From positions 1-38,387 of the forward strand of contig CAYSIF010000010.1 in the NCBI GenBank assembly GCA_964431035.1: a stretch of 38,387 bases of DNA, written 5' to 3'. Origin of the DNA: Methanobrevibacter_A sp964431035. Lineage in GTDB: Archaea > Methanobacteriota > Methanobacteria > Methanobacteriales > Methanobacteriaceae. Positions 24,871 to 33,091 of this stretch are shown here, piece after piece (positions within the stretch are counted from its first letter, which is position 1; every line of letters starts with the position of its first letter). A program made the translations under genes and the position numbers. The notes beneath the pieces are model-generated. The model was given only the letters and a program-made list of their open reading frames with translations, was not told the origin of the DNA and searched no databases.

Positions 24871-25293
24871 ATGTGTGATTTTAAATTTTGTATTAAGGCT
24901 TATGGGCATAAGAATGTTACAAGTAGACATAAATCTACTTTTGAGATAACTACTGATAAGGATTTGTCTTTGAAAGGGGATTGTATTATTGGTTTAAATA
25001 TGGATAAGACTATGGAGGATTTTCCAGAGGATTTTAAATTGAAGCTTCAATCTTGTGATACTCGTGTTATTGTTAATTTGAAAACTAGTAATGGTTTTGA
25101 TAGTATTTGTGGTTGGGGTGATGATGGTTTGACTTTGTCTCATCCAAGCGATATTGTTTGTCGTAAAAGTACTTTTGTTTGTGATAGGACTTTGATGGTT
25201 AAAGCTGATAAGGCTGCTAGGGATTTGGATGAGGGTCTTATTAGTGATTTGGCTAATGGTGATGTCTTGGATGTGGAAATAATATTGGAGTAG
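24871..25293 (+). CDS. DUF371 family archaeal protein
   Basis: 140 residues from ATG 24871, starting MCDFKFCIKAYGHKNVTSRH; the in-frame ATG at 24853 lies inside the TATA box region, so I reject it. The segments HKSTFEITTDKDLSLKGDCIIG and, near the end, ANGDVLDVEI are typical of DUF371, a small archaeal beta-rich family of unknown function. Several Cys residues (C2, C7, C37, C62, C79 region) are scattered rather than in CxxC pairs. Codon endings are strongly T/G-rich, unlike most neighbours. Confidence 0.82.
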   Translation: MCDFKFCIKAYGHKNVTSRHKSTFEITTDKDLSLKGDCIIGLNMDKTMEDFPEDFKLKLQSCDTRVIVNLKTSNGFDSICGWGDDGLTLSHPSDIVCRKSTFVCDRTLMVKADKAARDLDEGLISDLANGDVLDVEIILE

Positions 25294-25358
25294 TTAAGTT
25301 TATATATAATGTTTTTACATAAATATTGATTACTGTATTATTTATTTTATATAATAAT

Positions 25359-25442
25359 GCGGGGGTGGTCGAGCGGTCAAAGGCGATAGGTTGAGGGCCT
25401 ATTGGGTTAGTCCCTTCGCGGGTTCAAGTCCCGTCTCCCGCA
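25359..25442 (+). tRNA. tRNA-Leu (anticodon GAG)
   Basis: The acceptor stem GCGGGGG pairs with CTCCCGC (one G-U), and the discriminator is A at 25442; no CCA is encoded. The D arm is GGTCGAGCGGTCAAAGGC. The anticodon stem ATAGG/CCTAT encloses the loop TTGAGGG with anticodon GAG at 25393-25395. A long variable arm follows, as required for tRNA-Leu, then the T arm with loop TTCAAGT. A T-run directly after it likely ends transcription. A TATA-like TTTATATATAATG near 25300 could be the promoter. Confidence 0.95.
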
Positions 25443-25567
25443 CTCATTTTTTTTATTTTATACTTATTTTATTGATTTTAATATTTTTTAATTTTGTATT
25501 TTTATTTTCAAGCTAGTATTTTCTTTTTTTAACTTATTTAATCTTTTTTAAGCATATTCTATTTTCG

Positions 25568-25580
25568 AAATATTTATATA
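25568..25580 (+). promoter_or_regulatory. TATA box of TPR protein gene
   Basis: AAATATTTATATA, about 100 bases before ATG 25682; the predicted transcript would begin near 25605 and carry a leader of about 75 bases, long for this organism. Confidence 0.4.
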
Positions 25581-25614
25581 GTACTTTTATACATAATATT
25601 GTTTGTATGAGTTA

Positions 25615-25637
25615 GAACAGTTCGTTCATGTGGGAAC
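25615..25637 (+). promoter_or_regulatory. Repeated GAAC/GTTC motif in a long leader
   Basis: GAAC-A-GTTC is directly followed by GTTC and, seven bases later, GAAC. The copies can pair in two alternative ways in the RNA, or form an operator on DNA just after the predicted transcript start. Confidence 0.3.
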
Positions 25638-25681
25638 AAAAACATTTTAACTAATACATCTATGAGTGTGGAGAAAAATTT

Positions 25682-26050
25682 ATGGAAACAATATTTTGCT
25701 TTGAATGCGAAAACGAAATGAGCATACTTGAAGAAATCTGCTCAAGATGTGGAATATTCATAAGTGAAAAAATAAGATTCAACAAAGACAGTCCAGAACA
25801 ACTCCTAGACAAAGGAATAAAAGCACAAATAAGTGGGGAATTTGACGAAGCAATAGACTGTTTTAACACAATCTTAGTAAGAAATCCAAAATCACTAGAA
25901 GCATTACACAACAAAGCAATAACTCTAGAATTCCAAGGAAAACTAGAGGAAGCAATTCACACGTATGACAAAGCATTAAAAATAAATCCAGACGATGTAA
26001 CAATTCGATACAATAAAGGAATAGTGATGAAAGCCTTGGCAAACACATAA
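25682..26050 (+). CDS. Zinc-ribbon and TPR protein
   Basis: 122 residues. An N-terminal zinc ribbon (C6/C9 and C20/C23) is followed by about two and a half tetratricopeptide repeats over residues 37-118; GEFDEAIDCFNTILVRNP and GKLEEAIHTYDKALKINPDD are clear consensus units. It is likely a protein-protein interaction adaptor; the partner is unknown. The last repeat is cut short (RYNKGIVMKALANT), so the gene may be a shortened copy of a longer TPR protein. GGAG precedes the start by eight bases. Confidence 0.8.
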   Translation: METIFCFECENEMSILEEICSRCGIFISEKIRFNKDSPEQLLDKGIKAQISGEFDEAIDCFNTILVRNPKSLEALHNKAITLEFQGKLEEAIHTYDKALKINPDDVTIRYNKGIVMKALANT

Positions 26051-26222
26051 AAAAAACAAACAATAACTAATTTTAAAAGACTTTCAAAACAAAAAAAACA
26101 ATATTCCAAAGGATAAATAAGATAACCCTATGTTCTAATTACACCATAATAAACACCATAAAAAACTCCACAAAAAAACCTAAACAAAATATAATACTAC
26201 TTTTAATATAAATATAAAAAAC

Positions 26223-26759
26223 ATGTTAGGAAAATTTATAAAATACACATGCGACAACTGTGGCTTCCAATACCTAAAAGACGAACCATTCATATTCTTC
26301 TTCGATGAAGAAAAAGAAAAAATAAGAGAAATGCCACTAACCACACTAAGCAAATCACTAATGAAAGAAGAAATGCTACAAGGATCCATATACGAAGGAT
26401 ACTGCAACCACTGCAAACACCACATAAGAGTCTACGCACCAAAAGACGAAGACATAAAAAAAGGAAAACACATCCAAGAAGCAATGAAAGTATCACCAGA
26501 TGAAGAAATAATAAACAACTACCTAAAATACACAGACAACAACAAATTCACAAAAGACCAAGTAAAAGAAATCTTCACAAAATACTGCAACTTCGACTCA
26601 AGTTTCTATGGACTAAATTTTGATGTAGGAAGATTCGACTATGAAAATTACCAATGCCCAAACTGCAACAAAACAATAAAACTAGATATAGAAGAACCAT
26701 TCTGTCCAAACTGCGAAGAAAACACACTAAAATCAGACAATCTAGAACTAACACAATAA
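26223..26759 (+). CDS. Four-CxxC zinc protein, unknown
   Basis: 178 residues with four CxxC pairs: C10/C13, C61/C64, C145/C148 and C161/C164. The two outer halves could each form a zinc ribbon, the C-terminal CPNC...CPNC being the clearest. The middle is charged and helical. No family is recognised and there is no membrane part. TATA-like strings 10-35 bases before ATG 26223 and the lack of an SD suggest a leaderless transcript. About 170 bases of A+T-rich DNA separate it from the TPR gene; they contain no evident gene. Confidence 0.72.
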   Translation: MLGKFIKYTCDNCGFQYLKDEPFIFFFDEEKEKIREMPLTTLSKSLMKEEMLQGSIYEGYCNHCKHHIRVYAPKDEDIKKGKHIQEAMKVSPDEEIINNYLKYTDNNKFTKDQVKEIFTKYCNFDSSFYGLNFDVGRFDYENYQCPNCNKTIKLDIEEPFCPNCEENTLKSDNLELTQ

Positions 26760-26856
26760 AAAATACTAAAAATTATGGAACTCCTAAAAAAACCAAACTT
26801 TAAATACTAATTTAAATTATAAAAAAATAAAAATAAAATAAATTGTGGTGAAGATA

Positions 26857-27177
26857 ATGAAAGATAGAGTATTCTACGGTAAAGGAATTCAAAGAATAAA
26901 AGCAGAAGACGAAAAACTATACGAAACCATAGTAGACTTAAACGACAAAGTATGGGACGGCAAAGCACTAGACTACAAAACACAAAAACTAATAGCAATA
27001 GGAATAGCAGCATCAAACAATGATGACAAATCCATAAAAAAACAAATGACAAGTGCAAAAAAAGAATTAAATGTAACCAAAGAAGAAATTATGGATGTAC
27101 TAAAAGTAGTGCTCTTAACCTGCGGAATGCCACCATTCAGTAACTCCATAAGAATATTAAATGAAGTTTACGAATAA
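26857..27177 (+). CDS. AhpD/carboxymuconolactone decarboxylase-like protein without the CxxC
   Basis: 106 residues from ATG 26857, with GGTGA at 26848-26852 placed correctly; a GTG at 26845 is in frame but overlaps that site. LDYKTQKLIAIGIAAS and the long helix after it match the CMD fold. Redox-active members carry CxxC at the next position; here it reads NNDD, and the only Cys is in VVLLTCGMPPF. It is therefore unlikely to be an AhpD-type disulfide reductase; a lyase or non-catalytic role is possible. It stands alone, with an A+T-rich gap of 221 bases after it. Confidence 0.78.
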   Translation: MKDRVFYGKGIQRIKAEDEKLYETIVDLNDKVWDGKALDYKTQKLIAIGIAASNNDDKSIKKQMTSAKKELNVTKEEIMDVLKVVLLTCGMPPFSNSIRILNEVYE

Positions 27178-27398
27178 AAAAAACTCATTTAATACCAATT
27201 TTCTTTTTTTAATTCAATATTTCCCCAAACTTCTTTTTTTATCCAAATAAACTTTTTTAAAAGCCTTATTTAATTAATAAAATAATCTAATTTTAACCTA
27301 AAATATTTTATATAAGATTTATACATAACTTTTTAATAATGTAAATTTTTCTTTAAAATAATTATATTATATTTTAAAACTGGAGGTATTATTTTATT

Positions 27399-28247
27399 AT
27401 GAAAGCAGTTATCCCAGCAGCAGGTTTAGGGACACGTTTCTTACCCGCTACAAAAGCACAACCAAAAGAAATGTTACCAGTTTATGATAAACCCACAATC
27501 CAATACGTAATTGAAGAAGCTGTTCAATCAGGTATAGATGACATTATAATAGTAACAGGTAAAGGTAAAAGAACAATCGAAGATCACTTCGACAGATCAT
27601 TCGAACTAGAATATCACCTAAAAGAAAAAGGCAAACTAGACTACCTTGAAGAAGTTAAAGCAATAACAGACCTAGCAGATATCTACTACGTCAGACAGAA
27701 AAAACAAAAAGGACTAGGTAATGCAATAGCATGTGCAGAAAAACACATAGGTGACGAACCATTCGCAGTAATGTTAGGAGACACAATCACAAAAGGCGCA
27801 ACACCAAACACAAAACAACTAATAGATGTCTACGAAAAATACAACGCATCAGCAATTTCAGTTGAAGAAGTACCAGACAGCAAAATAGAAAGATACGGAA
27901 TAATCGATGGAGACAACATCGAAGAGGGAGTTTACAAAATAAACAAACTTGTAGAAAAACCAGCACTGGAAGAAGCACCATCAAATCTAGCAATCATGGG
28001 AAGATACGTTCTAACAAGCGACATCTTCGAACACATAGAAAACACACAACCAGGTAAAGGAGGAGAAATCCAACTAACCGACGCAATGACACAACTAGAC
28101 TCAATATATGGAGTAGTATTCGATGGAACATCCTATGATATAGGAAACCGTATAGAATGGTTAAAAAGCTCACTAGAATTTGCTATGGATGACGACGAAG
28201 CAAAAGCTGAACTAAAAAATTATATTCAAAACGAATTAGAATTATAA
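27399..28247 (+). CDS. galU: UTP-glucose-1-phosphate uridylyltransferase
   Basis: Makes UDP-glucose from UTP and glucose 1-phosphate, the entry to nucleotide sugars for surface polymers. Length 282. The nucleotide-binding AAGLGTRFLPATKAQPKEML and LPVYDKPTIQYVIEEA are at the N-terminus; VMLGDTI carries the metal-binding Asp, and the VEKP motif with GRYVL lies in the second half. GGAGG precedes the start. It opens a run of four genes (27399-30526) with short gaps that looks like one surface-sugar unit. Confidence 0.96.
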   Translation: MKAVIPAAGLGTRFLPATKAQPKEMLPVYDKPTIQYVIEEAVQSGIDDIIIVTGKGKRTIEDHFDRSFELEYHLKEKGKLDYLEEVKAITDLADIYYVRQKKQKGLGNAIACAEKHIGDEPFAVMLGDTITKGATPNTKQLIDVYEKYNASAISVEEVPDSKIERYGIIDGDNIEEGVYKINKLVEKPALEEAPSNLAIMGRYVLTSDIFEHIENTQPGKGGEIQLTDAMTQLDSIYGVVFDGTSYDIGNRIEWLKSSLEFAMDDDEAKAELKNYIQNELEL

Positions 28248-28269
28248 AAATAAGATTTTAGAGTTTATT

Positions 28270-28842
28270 ATGCCTAATGAATCAAAAGCATCATTAAAAG
28301 AAGAAATTGACACACTAAAACGTCAACTAAACAATGCAAACCAACTAAACAACCAACTAAAAACAAGAAACACACACATACAAAACAGACTATCAGAAAT
28401 AGTACACGAAAAACAAGACTTAATAGAAGAAAACCTCAGATACAAAGCACTAGAACTACACTTAAAAAGCAAAGAAATCCAAGACTTCAAAATAGACTAC
28501 AACAAAATGAAACATAGAGTAGATGTAACCAAAAACCTCCTAGACGAACAAAGAAACGATAACATAAAATTCAACCTAGAAATAGTAGAACTAAACAATA
28601 TGAAAAACGACCTATACAATATAATAAACGGTCTAAAAGAAGATGTTAACGATTTATTCGAACTAATAAACGAAAAAAATAATAAAATAGATACCTTAAT
28701 AGATGAAAACTTTCTACTAAAAGATATAATAAAAGAATACCAATACCAGAGTTTATGGAAATTTTTAAAACAAGAAAAACCTGAAAACCTTGATATTTAT
28801 GAAGATAAATTCAATGATGAATTATCCGAAATATATGAATAA
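28270..28842 (+). CDS. Coiled-coil protein linked to galU, unknown
   Basis: 190 residues, almost all predicted helical coiled coil (about 8-150) with heptads rich in Leu, Asn, Lys and Glu. The C-terminal part ends with EYQYQSLWKFLKQEKP and an acidic tail. There is no signal peptide or membrane helix. It lies 22 bases after galU and 35 before the epimerase gene, so it is probably cotranscribed. It shares with the galE-linked protein at 17241 only its general build and a short hydrophobic-LW motif after the coil, not clear homology. A scaffold for the sugar enzymes is an inference. Confidence 0.75.
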   Translation: MPNESKASLKEEIDTLKRQLNNANQLNNQLKTRNTHIQNRLSEIVHEKQDLIEENLRYKALELHLKSKEIQDFKIDYNKMKHRVDVTKNLLDEQRNDNIKFNLEIVELNNMKNDLYNIINGLKEDVNDLFELINEKNNKIDTLIDENFLLKDIIKEYQYQSLWKFLKQEKPENLDIYEDKFNDELSEIYE

Positions 28843-28877
28843 AAATAATAATATTTTCTTAGGGGATTTAATTAGTT

Positions 28878-29846
28878 ATGGAAACTCAAAGAATACTTGT
28901 AACCGGTGGTAGCGGTTTTATAGGAACCAACCTTTGTAACGAATTACGCAGTAGAGGACATGAAGTATTAGCATGCGACCTCCTACACCATGAAGGAGAA
29001 GCAGACTTATACAGCGACTCATATGGAGACTATGTAAGAGGAGACGTTAGAAACTATCGTCAAATGGAACGCATATTCGAAGACAACGAACCATTCGACT
29101 ATGTATACCACTTAGCAGCAGAATACGGACGATGGAATGGAGAAGGATTCTACGAAAACCTATGGGAAACAAATGTAATCGGACTAAAAAACATGATACG
29201 ATTACAAGAAAAACTCAAATTCCGTATGATAAGCTTCTCAAGTGCAGAAGTCTACGGAGACTACGAAGGAATAATGAGCGAAGACGTAATGGAAAACAAA
29301 CCAATAAACCAAACATACCAAATGAACGATTATGCAATAAGTAAATGGGCAGGAGAACTAATGGTCATGAACAGTGCAACAATGTTCGACACAGAAACAG
29401 TAAGAGTACGCCCAGTAAACTGTTACGGACCACACGAAGCATACAGCCCATACAAAGGATTCATCCCAATATTCATATACAAAGCATTACACGGATTACC
29501 ATACAGTGTACACATGGGACACAAAAGAATAATAGACTATGTTGGAGACACAGCAAACACCTTCGCAAACATCGTAGACAACTTCATACCTGGAGAAGTA
29601 TACAATGTAGGAAGTAAACAAGAATGGGAAAGAGACATCAAACAATACTCAGACATGGTACTAGATGCAGTAGGAATAGATGACAGCCTAGTAACCTACA
29701 CAGAACCAGAAGCATACACTACAAAAGTTAAAACAATAGACTTCTCAAAAGCAATACGTGACCTAAAACATGATCCAAAAGTACCACCTGAAGAAGGAAT
29801 AAAAAGAACTGTTGAATGGATGAAAGAATACTATAGAATAGAATAA
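28878..29846 (+). CDS. NAD-dependent nucleotide-sugar epimerase/dehydratase
   Basis: Extended SDR of 322 residues acting on a nucleotide sugar, exact substrate unknown. The TGGSGFIGTN motif is at about 8-17, VYHLAAEYGRW follows the second Asp, FSSAEVYGDYEG carries the catalytic Ser, and YAISK is the active-site Tyr/Lys pair near residue 153. VRPVNCYGPHE and RIIDYVGDTAN fit UDP-sugar enzymes. A well-formed AGGGGA site precedes the start. The glycosyltransferase starts two bases after its stop codon. Confidence 0.9.
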   Translation: METQRILVTGGSGFIGTNLCNELRSRGHEVLACDLLHHEGEADLYSDSYGDYVRGDVRNYRQMERIFEDNEPFDYVYHLAAEYGRWNGEGFYENLWETNVIGLKNMIRLQEKLKFRMISFSSAEVYGDYEGIMSEDVMENKPINQTYQMNDYAISKWAGELMVMNSATMFDTETVRVRPVNCYGPHEAYSPYKGFIPIFIYKALHGLPYSVHMGHKRIIDYVGDTANTFANIVDNFIPGEVYNVGSKQEWERDIKQYSDMVLDAVGIDDSLVTYTEPEAYTTKVKTIDFSKAIRDLKHDPKVPPEEGIKRTVEWMKEYYRIE

Positions 29847-29848
29847 TC

Positions 29849-30526
29849 ATGAATACTATATCTTTAATACCAGCATTCAATGAAGAAAAAGAACTATCCA
29901 AAGTAATACAAGAAACACTAAAATACACAGATGATGTTCTTGTAATAGATGATGGAAGCAGTGACAACACTGGCCAAATAGCAACAGATAATGGAGCACA
30001 CCTAATAAAACACCCACAAAACATGGGAAAAGGAGTAGCACTAAAATCTGGATTTGAATACATAAACAAACTAGACTACGACATCATAATCACAATAGAC
30101 GGTGACAGCCAACACAACCCACAAGAAATACCTAAACTAATAGATGCAATAAAAGAAGGAGCAGACTTCGTAAACGGTAGCAGATATATGAACGGTCCAG
30201 AAGAAAACACTCCGGCATATAGAAGAATAGGACAACAGGTACTTGACAAAGCAACCAACATCAGTACAGGACTAAAAATAACAGACTCACAATCAGGATT
30301 CAGAGCATTTAACAAAAAAGCATGTCAATGCTTTAAATTCCACAATACTGGATTTGGTATTGAAAGTGAAATGCTGGCAGATGCAGCAGAAGCCAATTTA
30401 AAAATAGTAGAAATACCAATAACAGTCAGATACGATGTGGATGGTTCAACAAAAGACCCAGTAACCCATGGAGTAGGAGTCCTAATAAAAATAATAACAG
30501 ATAAAATACGAAGAACAATAAAATAA
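29849..30526 (+). CDS. Glycosyltransferase family 2, polyprenyl-phosphate type
   Basis: Likely transfers a sugar from a nucleotide donor to dolichyl phosphate or a similar lipid. Length 225. SLIPAFNEEKEL opens the GT-A fold, VIDDGSSDNTG and TIDGDSQHNP hold the Asp residues that bind nucleotide and metal, and SGFRAFNKKAC and FGIESEML are typical of dolichyl-phosphate mannosyl/glucosyltransferases. No C-terminal membrane anchor is seen, so it is the soluble form. It directly follows the epimerase gene and ends the sugar cluster. Confidence 0.92.
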   Translation: MNTISLIPAFNEEKELSKVIQETLKYTDDVLVIDDGSSDNTGQIATDNGAHLIKHPQNMGKGVALKSGFEYINKLDYDIIITIDGDSQHNPQEIPKLIDAIKEGADFVNGSRYMNGPEENTPAYRRIGQQVLDKATNISTGLKITDSQSGFRAFNKKACQCFKFHNTGFGIESEMLADAAEANLKIVEIPITVRYDVDGSTKDPVTHGVGVLIKIITDKIRRTIK

Positions 30527-30560
30527 ACATAAAATATACTAAAAATGGAGGTGAAAAAAA

Positions 30561-31511
30561 GTGTCATGTAAAGACGGAATAATGGGACTAATAGTAGGAG
30601 ATGCATTAGGAGTTCCATTTGAATTCAAACCAAGAAAATACTTCGAAGAAAATCCAGTAACAGATTTAGAAGGATATGGAGTACACAACCAACCAGTAGG
30701 AACATGGTCAGATGATGGAAGCCTAACACTAGCAACACTAGACAGCCTAACAAAAGACCTAGACTACGAACACATGATGGACAACTTCCTATACTGGTAC
30801 TCAGACTGCGAATTCACAGCAACAGACACAGTATTCGATATAGGAATAGGAACAAGACAAGCATTAATCAAATTCAAAAACGGTGAAATCGCATTACTAT
30901 GTGGAGGAACAAGCACACATAACAATGGTAACGGATCACTAATGAGAATACTTCCAGTAGCATACTACATAAATGACTTAAACCTAAACATGGAAGAATG
31001 GATACCAATAGTCCATAACATATCCTCACTAACACACAGACACCCAAGAAGCCACATAGCATGTGGAATATATATAAACATAACACTAAAAATATTAAAC
31101 AACCCAGGATACCCAATAAAAGATGTTATAAAATCAGGAATAATAGAAATAATCGACTACTACAACAAAGACCCAGAATACAAAGAAGAATTCAACGAAC
31201 ACTTCCAAAGAATAATAAACAATGAAATATACAATTTAGACAAAGATGAAATAACAAGTTCAGGTTATGTAATAGCAACACTAGAATCAACAATATGGTG
31301 TCTTACAAATACAAAATCATATAAAGAAGCAGTATTAAAAGCAGTTAACCTAGGTCATGATACAGACACAACAGCAGCAGTAGTTGGAGGACTTGCAGGA
31401 ATATACTATGGTTATGAAAACATACCTGAAGAATGGGTTGAACAAATACAAAAGAAAGATTATATATTAGATTTATGTAAAAAATTCGATAAAAGAGATG
31501 ATAAAAAATGA
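30561..31511 (+). CDS. ADP-ribosylglycohydrolase family protein
   Basis: Hydrolyses ADP-ribose from a modified protein or small molecule using two metal ions. Length 316. GLIVGDALGVPFEF opens the fold; metal ligands are expected in TWSDDGSLTLA near residue 50 and LGHDTDTTAAVVGGLAG near 265, with THRHPRS between. Start is GTG 30561 behind a full GGAGGTGA. The last four bases overlap the start of the Cys-rich peptide gene (ATGA), so the two are translationally coupled and ahead of a radical SAM gene. That context is unusual; DraG-like nitrogenase regulation is unlikely, as no nif genes are seen. Confidence 0.92.
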   Translation: MSCKDGIMGLIVGDALGVPFEFKPRKYFEENPVTDLEGYGVHNQPVGTWSDDGSLTLATLDSLTKDLDYEHMMDNFLYWYSDCEFTATDTVFDIGIGTRQALIKFKNGEIALLCGGTSTHNNGNGSLMRILPVAYYINDLNLNMEEWIPIVHNISSLTHRHPRSHIACGIYINITLKILNNPGYPIKDVIKSGIIEIIDYYNKDPEYKEEFNEHFQRIINNEIYNLDKDEITSSGYVIATLESTIWCLTNTKSYKEAVLKAVNLGHDTDTTAAVVGGLAGIYYGYENIPEEWVEQIQKKDYILDLCKKFDKRDDKK

Positions 31512-31726
31512 AATTTGAAGAAATGATAGCACCATGCCCAGAATGCGGATGCACAGACAAAGTAATAAAAAGAAGAATAATAGACAACCACAGAGCACAT
31601 GCAGAACTCAAAAACATAGCATGTGAAAAATGTGGATACATATTCGATGATGGAGAAAGCGAAGAACCAGAAGAAATACAAGAAAAACACAAAATAATAG
31701 ACGACTTAAACCAAAAATTACTATAA
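31508..31726 (+). CDS. 72-residue Cys-rich peptide, candidate radical SAM substrate
   Basis: Small acidic protein with C10, C13, C15, C39 and C42: a CPECGC motif, then CEKCGY. It looks like a zinc ribbon with one extra Cys. From memory it resembles the family of short Cys-rich peptides found beside Mhun_1560-type radical SAM enzymes in methanogens (TIGR04165 with TIGR04083). The gene overlaps the ADP-ribosylglycohydrolase stop by four bases and ends 27 bases before the radical SAM gene. The C-terminal third is a Glu-rich helix that could serve as a recognition segment. Alternatively it is simply a zinc protein; no modification is proven. Confidence 0.78.
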   Translation: MKFEEMIAPCPECGCTDKVIKRRIIDNHRAHAELKNIACEKCGYIFDDGESEEPEEIQEKHKIIDDLNQKLL

Positions 31727-31753
31727 AAAAATTTAAGAGGATAACTGATTTAA

Positions 31754-32881
31754 TTGACATTCCATGTAATGATAATACCTACATTAAGCTGCCCATCAAA
31801 CTGCAGCTACTGTTGGGGATCAGAAAAAAATGCACCAGTAATGGACATAGAAATAATAAAAGAAATCAACGAATGGTTAAGTGAATTCAGAGATGATGAT
31901 GTTCACTTCACATTCCACGGAGGAGAACCATTACTAGCAGGAGAAGAATTCTACAAACAAGCACTACCATTACTACAAGAAGATGAAAGACACAAAACAG
32001 AAGGATTCTCCCTACAAAGTAACATATGGCTATTAACCGAAGAACTAGCAGAACTATTTGCAAAATACAACATAAACATAAGTACCAGTATAGACGGTCC
32101 AGAAGAAATAAACGACTACCAAAGAGGCCAAGGATACTACAAAAAAACAATGGAAAAAGTAGAATTAGCAAAAAAACATGGAATAAACATAAACTTCGTA
32201 TGCACATTCACAAATTACAGTAAAGACTTCAGTGACGAAATATACGACTTTTTTAAAGAAAAAAACTTCACACTAAAAATACATGCAGCACTACCATCAC
32301 TAAGAGGAGATAATGCAGACCCATGGGCACTACCACAAGAACTACATGGAGAACTACTCATAAACTGGTTAGATAAATACTTATACGATTTAGATAAATT
32401 TGTAGTAATGGATTTAGATCATATAACAAAATCAACAATGCGCAGAAGAGGAACACTCTGCACATTCAATGATTGTATGGGAACCACACTAGCAGTAGGC
32501 GCAGATGGAAGTATCTACCCATGTTACAGATTCTGTGGAATGCCAGAATATGTTATGGGAAATGTTAAAGATAAACCATCAATGGAAGACTTGGAAAAAA
32601 GTGAAGCATGGTCAAAATTAATGGAATTTAAAGAATATGTGGATACAAATTGTAAAAAATGTAAATTCATAAGATACTGCAGAGGAGGATGTCCATACAA
32701 TGCATTAGTTTCTAATGGAACACCACAAGCAGTAGATCCACAATGTGAAGCATATAAAATGATATTTTCAGATGTTTCTAAAAGAATTAATAAAGAATTC
32801 TTAAAAGGAGCATTAGCACCATCATCTGGTGATGGTAAAGATAAAAAATTCAGTATCATGGATTTAGCAATGAAACCATAA
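31754..32881 (+). CDS. SPASM radical SAM enzyme, peptide-modifying type
   Basis: Uses S-adenosylmethionine and iron-sulfur clusters to modify a peptide or protein. Length 375. The radical SAM cluster motif C13-xxx-C17-xx-C20 is in LSCPSNCSYCWGS; FHGGEPLL is the GGE motif. The C-terminal SPASM domain has Cys in TLCTFNDC, YPCYRFCGMPEY, TNCKKCKFIRYCRGGCPY and a late CEAY, enough for two auxiliary 4Fe-4S clusters. It resembles the Mhun_1560 family (TIGR04083, recalled, not searched). The start is TTG 31754 because it gives the expected MTFHVMIIPTLSC; GAGG is at 31737-31740. The small Cys-rich gene just upstream is the natural substrate candidate. Confidence 0.9.
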   Translation: MTFHVMIIPTLSCPSNCSYCWGSEKNAPVMDIEIIKEINEWLSEFRDDDVHFTFHGGEPLLAGEEFYKQALPLLQEDERHKTEGFSLQSNIWLLTEELAELFAKYNINISTSIDGPEEINDYQRGQGYYKKTMEKVELAKKHGININFVCTFTNYSKDFSDEIYDFFKEKNFTLKIHAALPSLRGDNADPWALPQELHGELLINWLDKYLYDLDKFVVMDLDHITKSTMRRRGTLCTFNDCMGTTLAVGADGSIYPCYRFCGMPEYVMGNVKDKPSMEDLEKSEAWSKLMEFKEYVDTNCKKCKFIRYCRGGCPYNALVSNGTPQAVDPQCEAYKMIFSDVSKRINKEFLKGALAPSSGDGKDKKFSIMDLAMKP

Positions 32882-32916
32882 TAGTTTTTATCTTTTAATT
32901 TTCTACTTTTTTTATT

Positions 32917-32942
32917 ATAGTTTAAAAAAAATCTTAAACTAT
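32917..32942 (+). terminator. Hairpin after the radical SAM gene
   Basis: Perfect nine-base arms ATAGTTTAA and TTAAACTAT around an eight-base loop, 36 bases past the stop. A T-rich run precedes it rather than following it. The rest of the gap to 33091 is A+T-rich with no visible gene. Confidence 0.4.
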
Positions 32943-33091
32943 TTAAATTTAATTTTAATAATATAATATTTGGTTTAAAAAAAATTTTCTTTTTTAGAAT
33001 ATAGGATTTTATTATTTTTTCAAATTATTAAAAAAAATTAATTCTCATAATTAATAATAAAAATAAACAATAATGGAGTTGTATTAATCTT

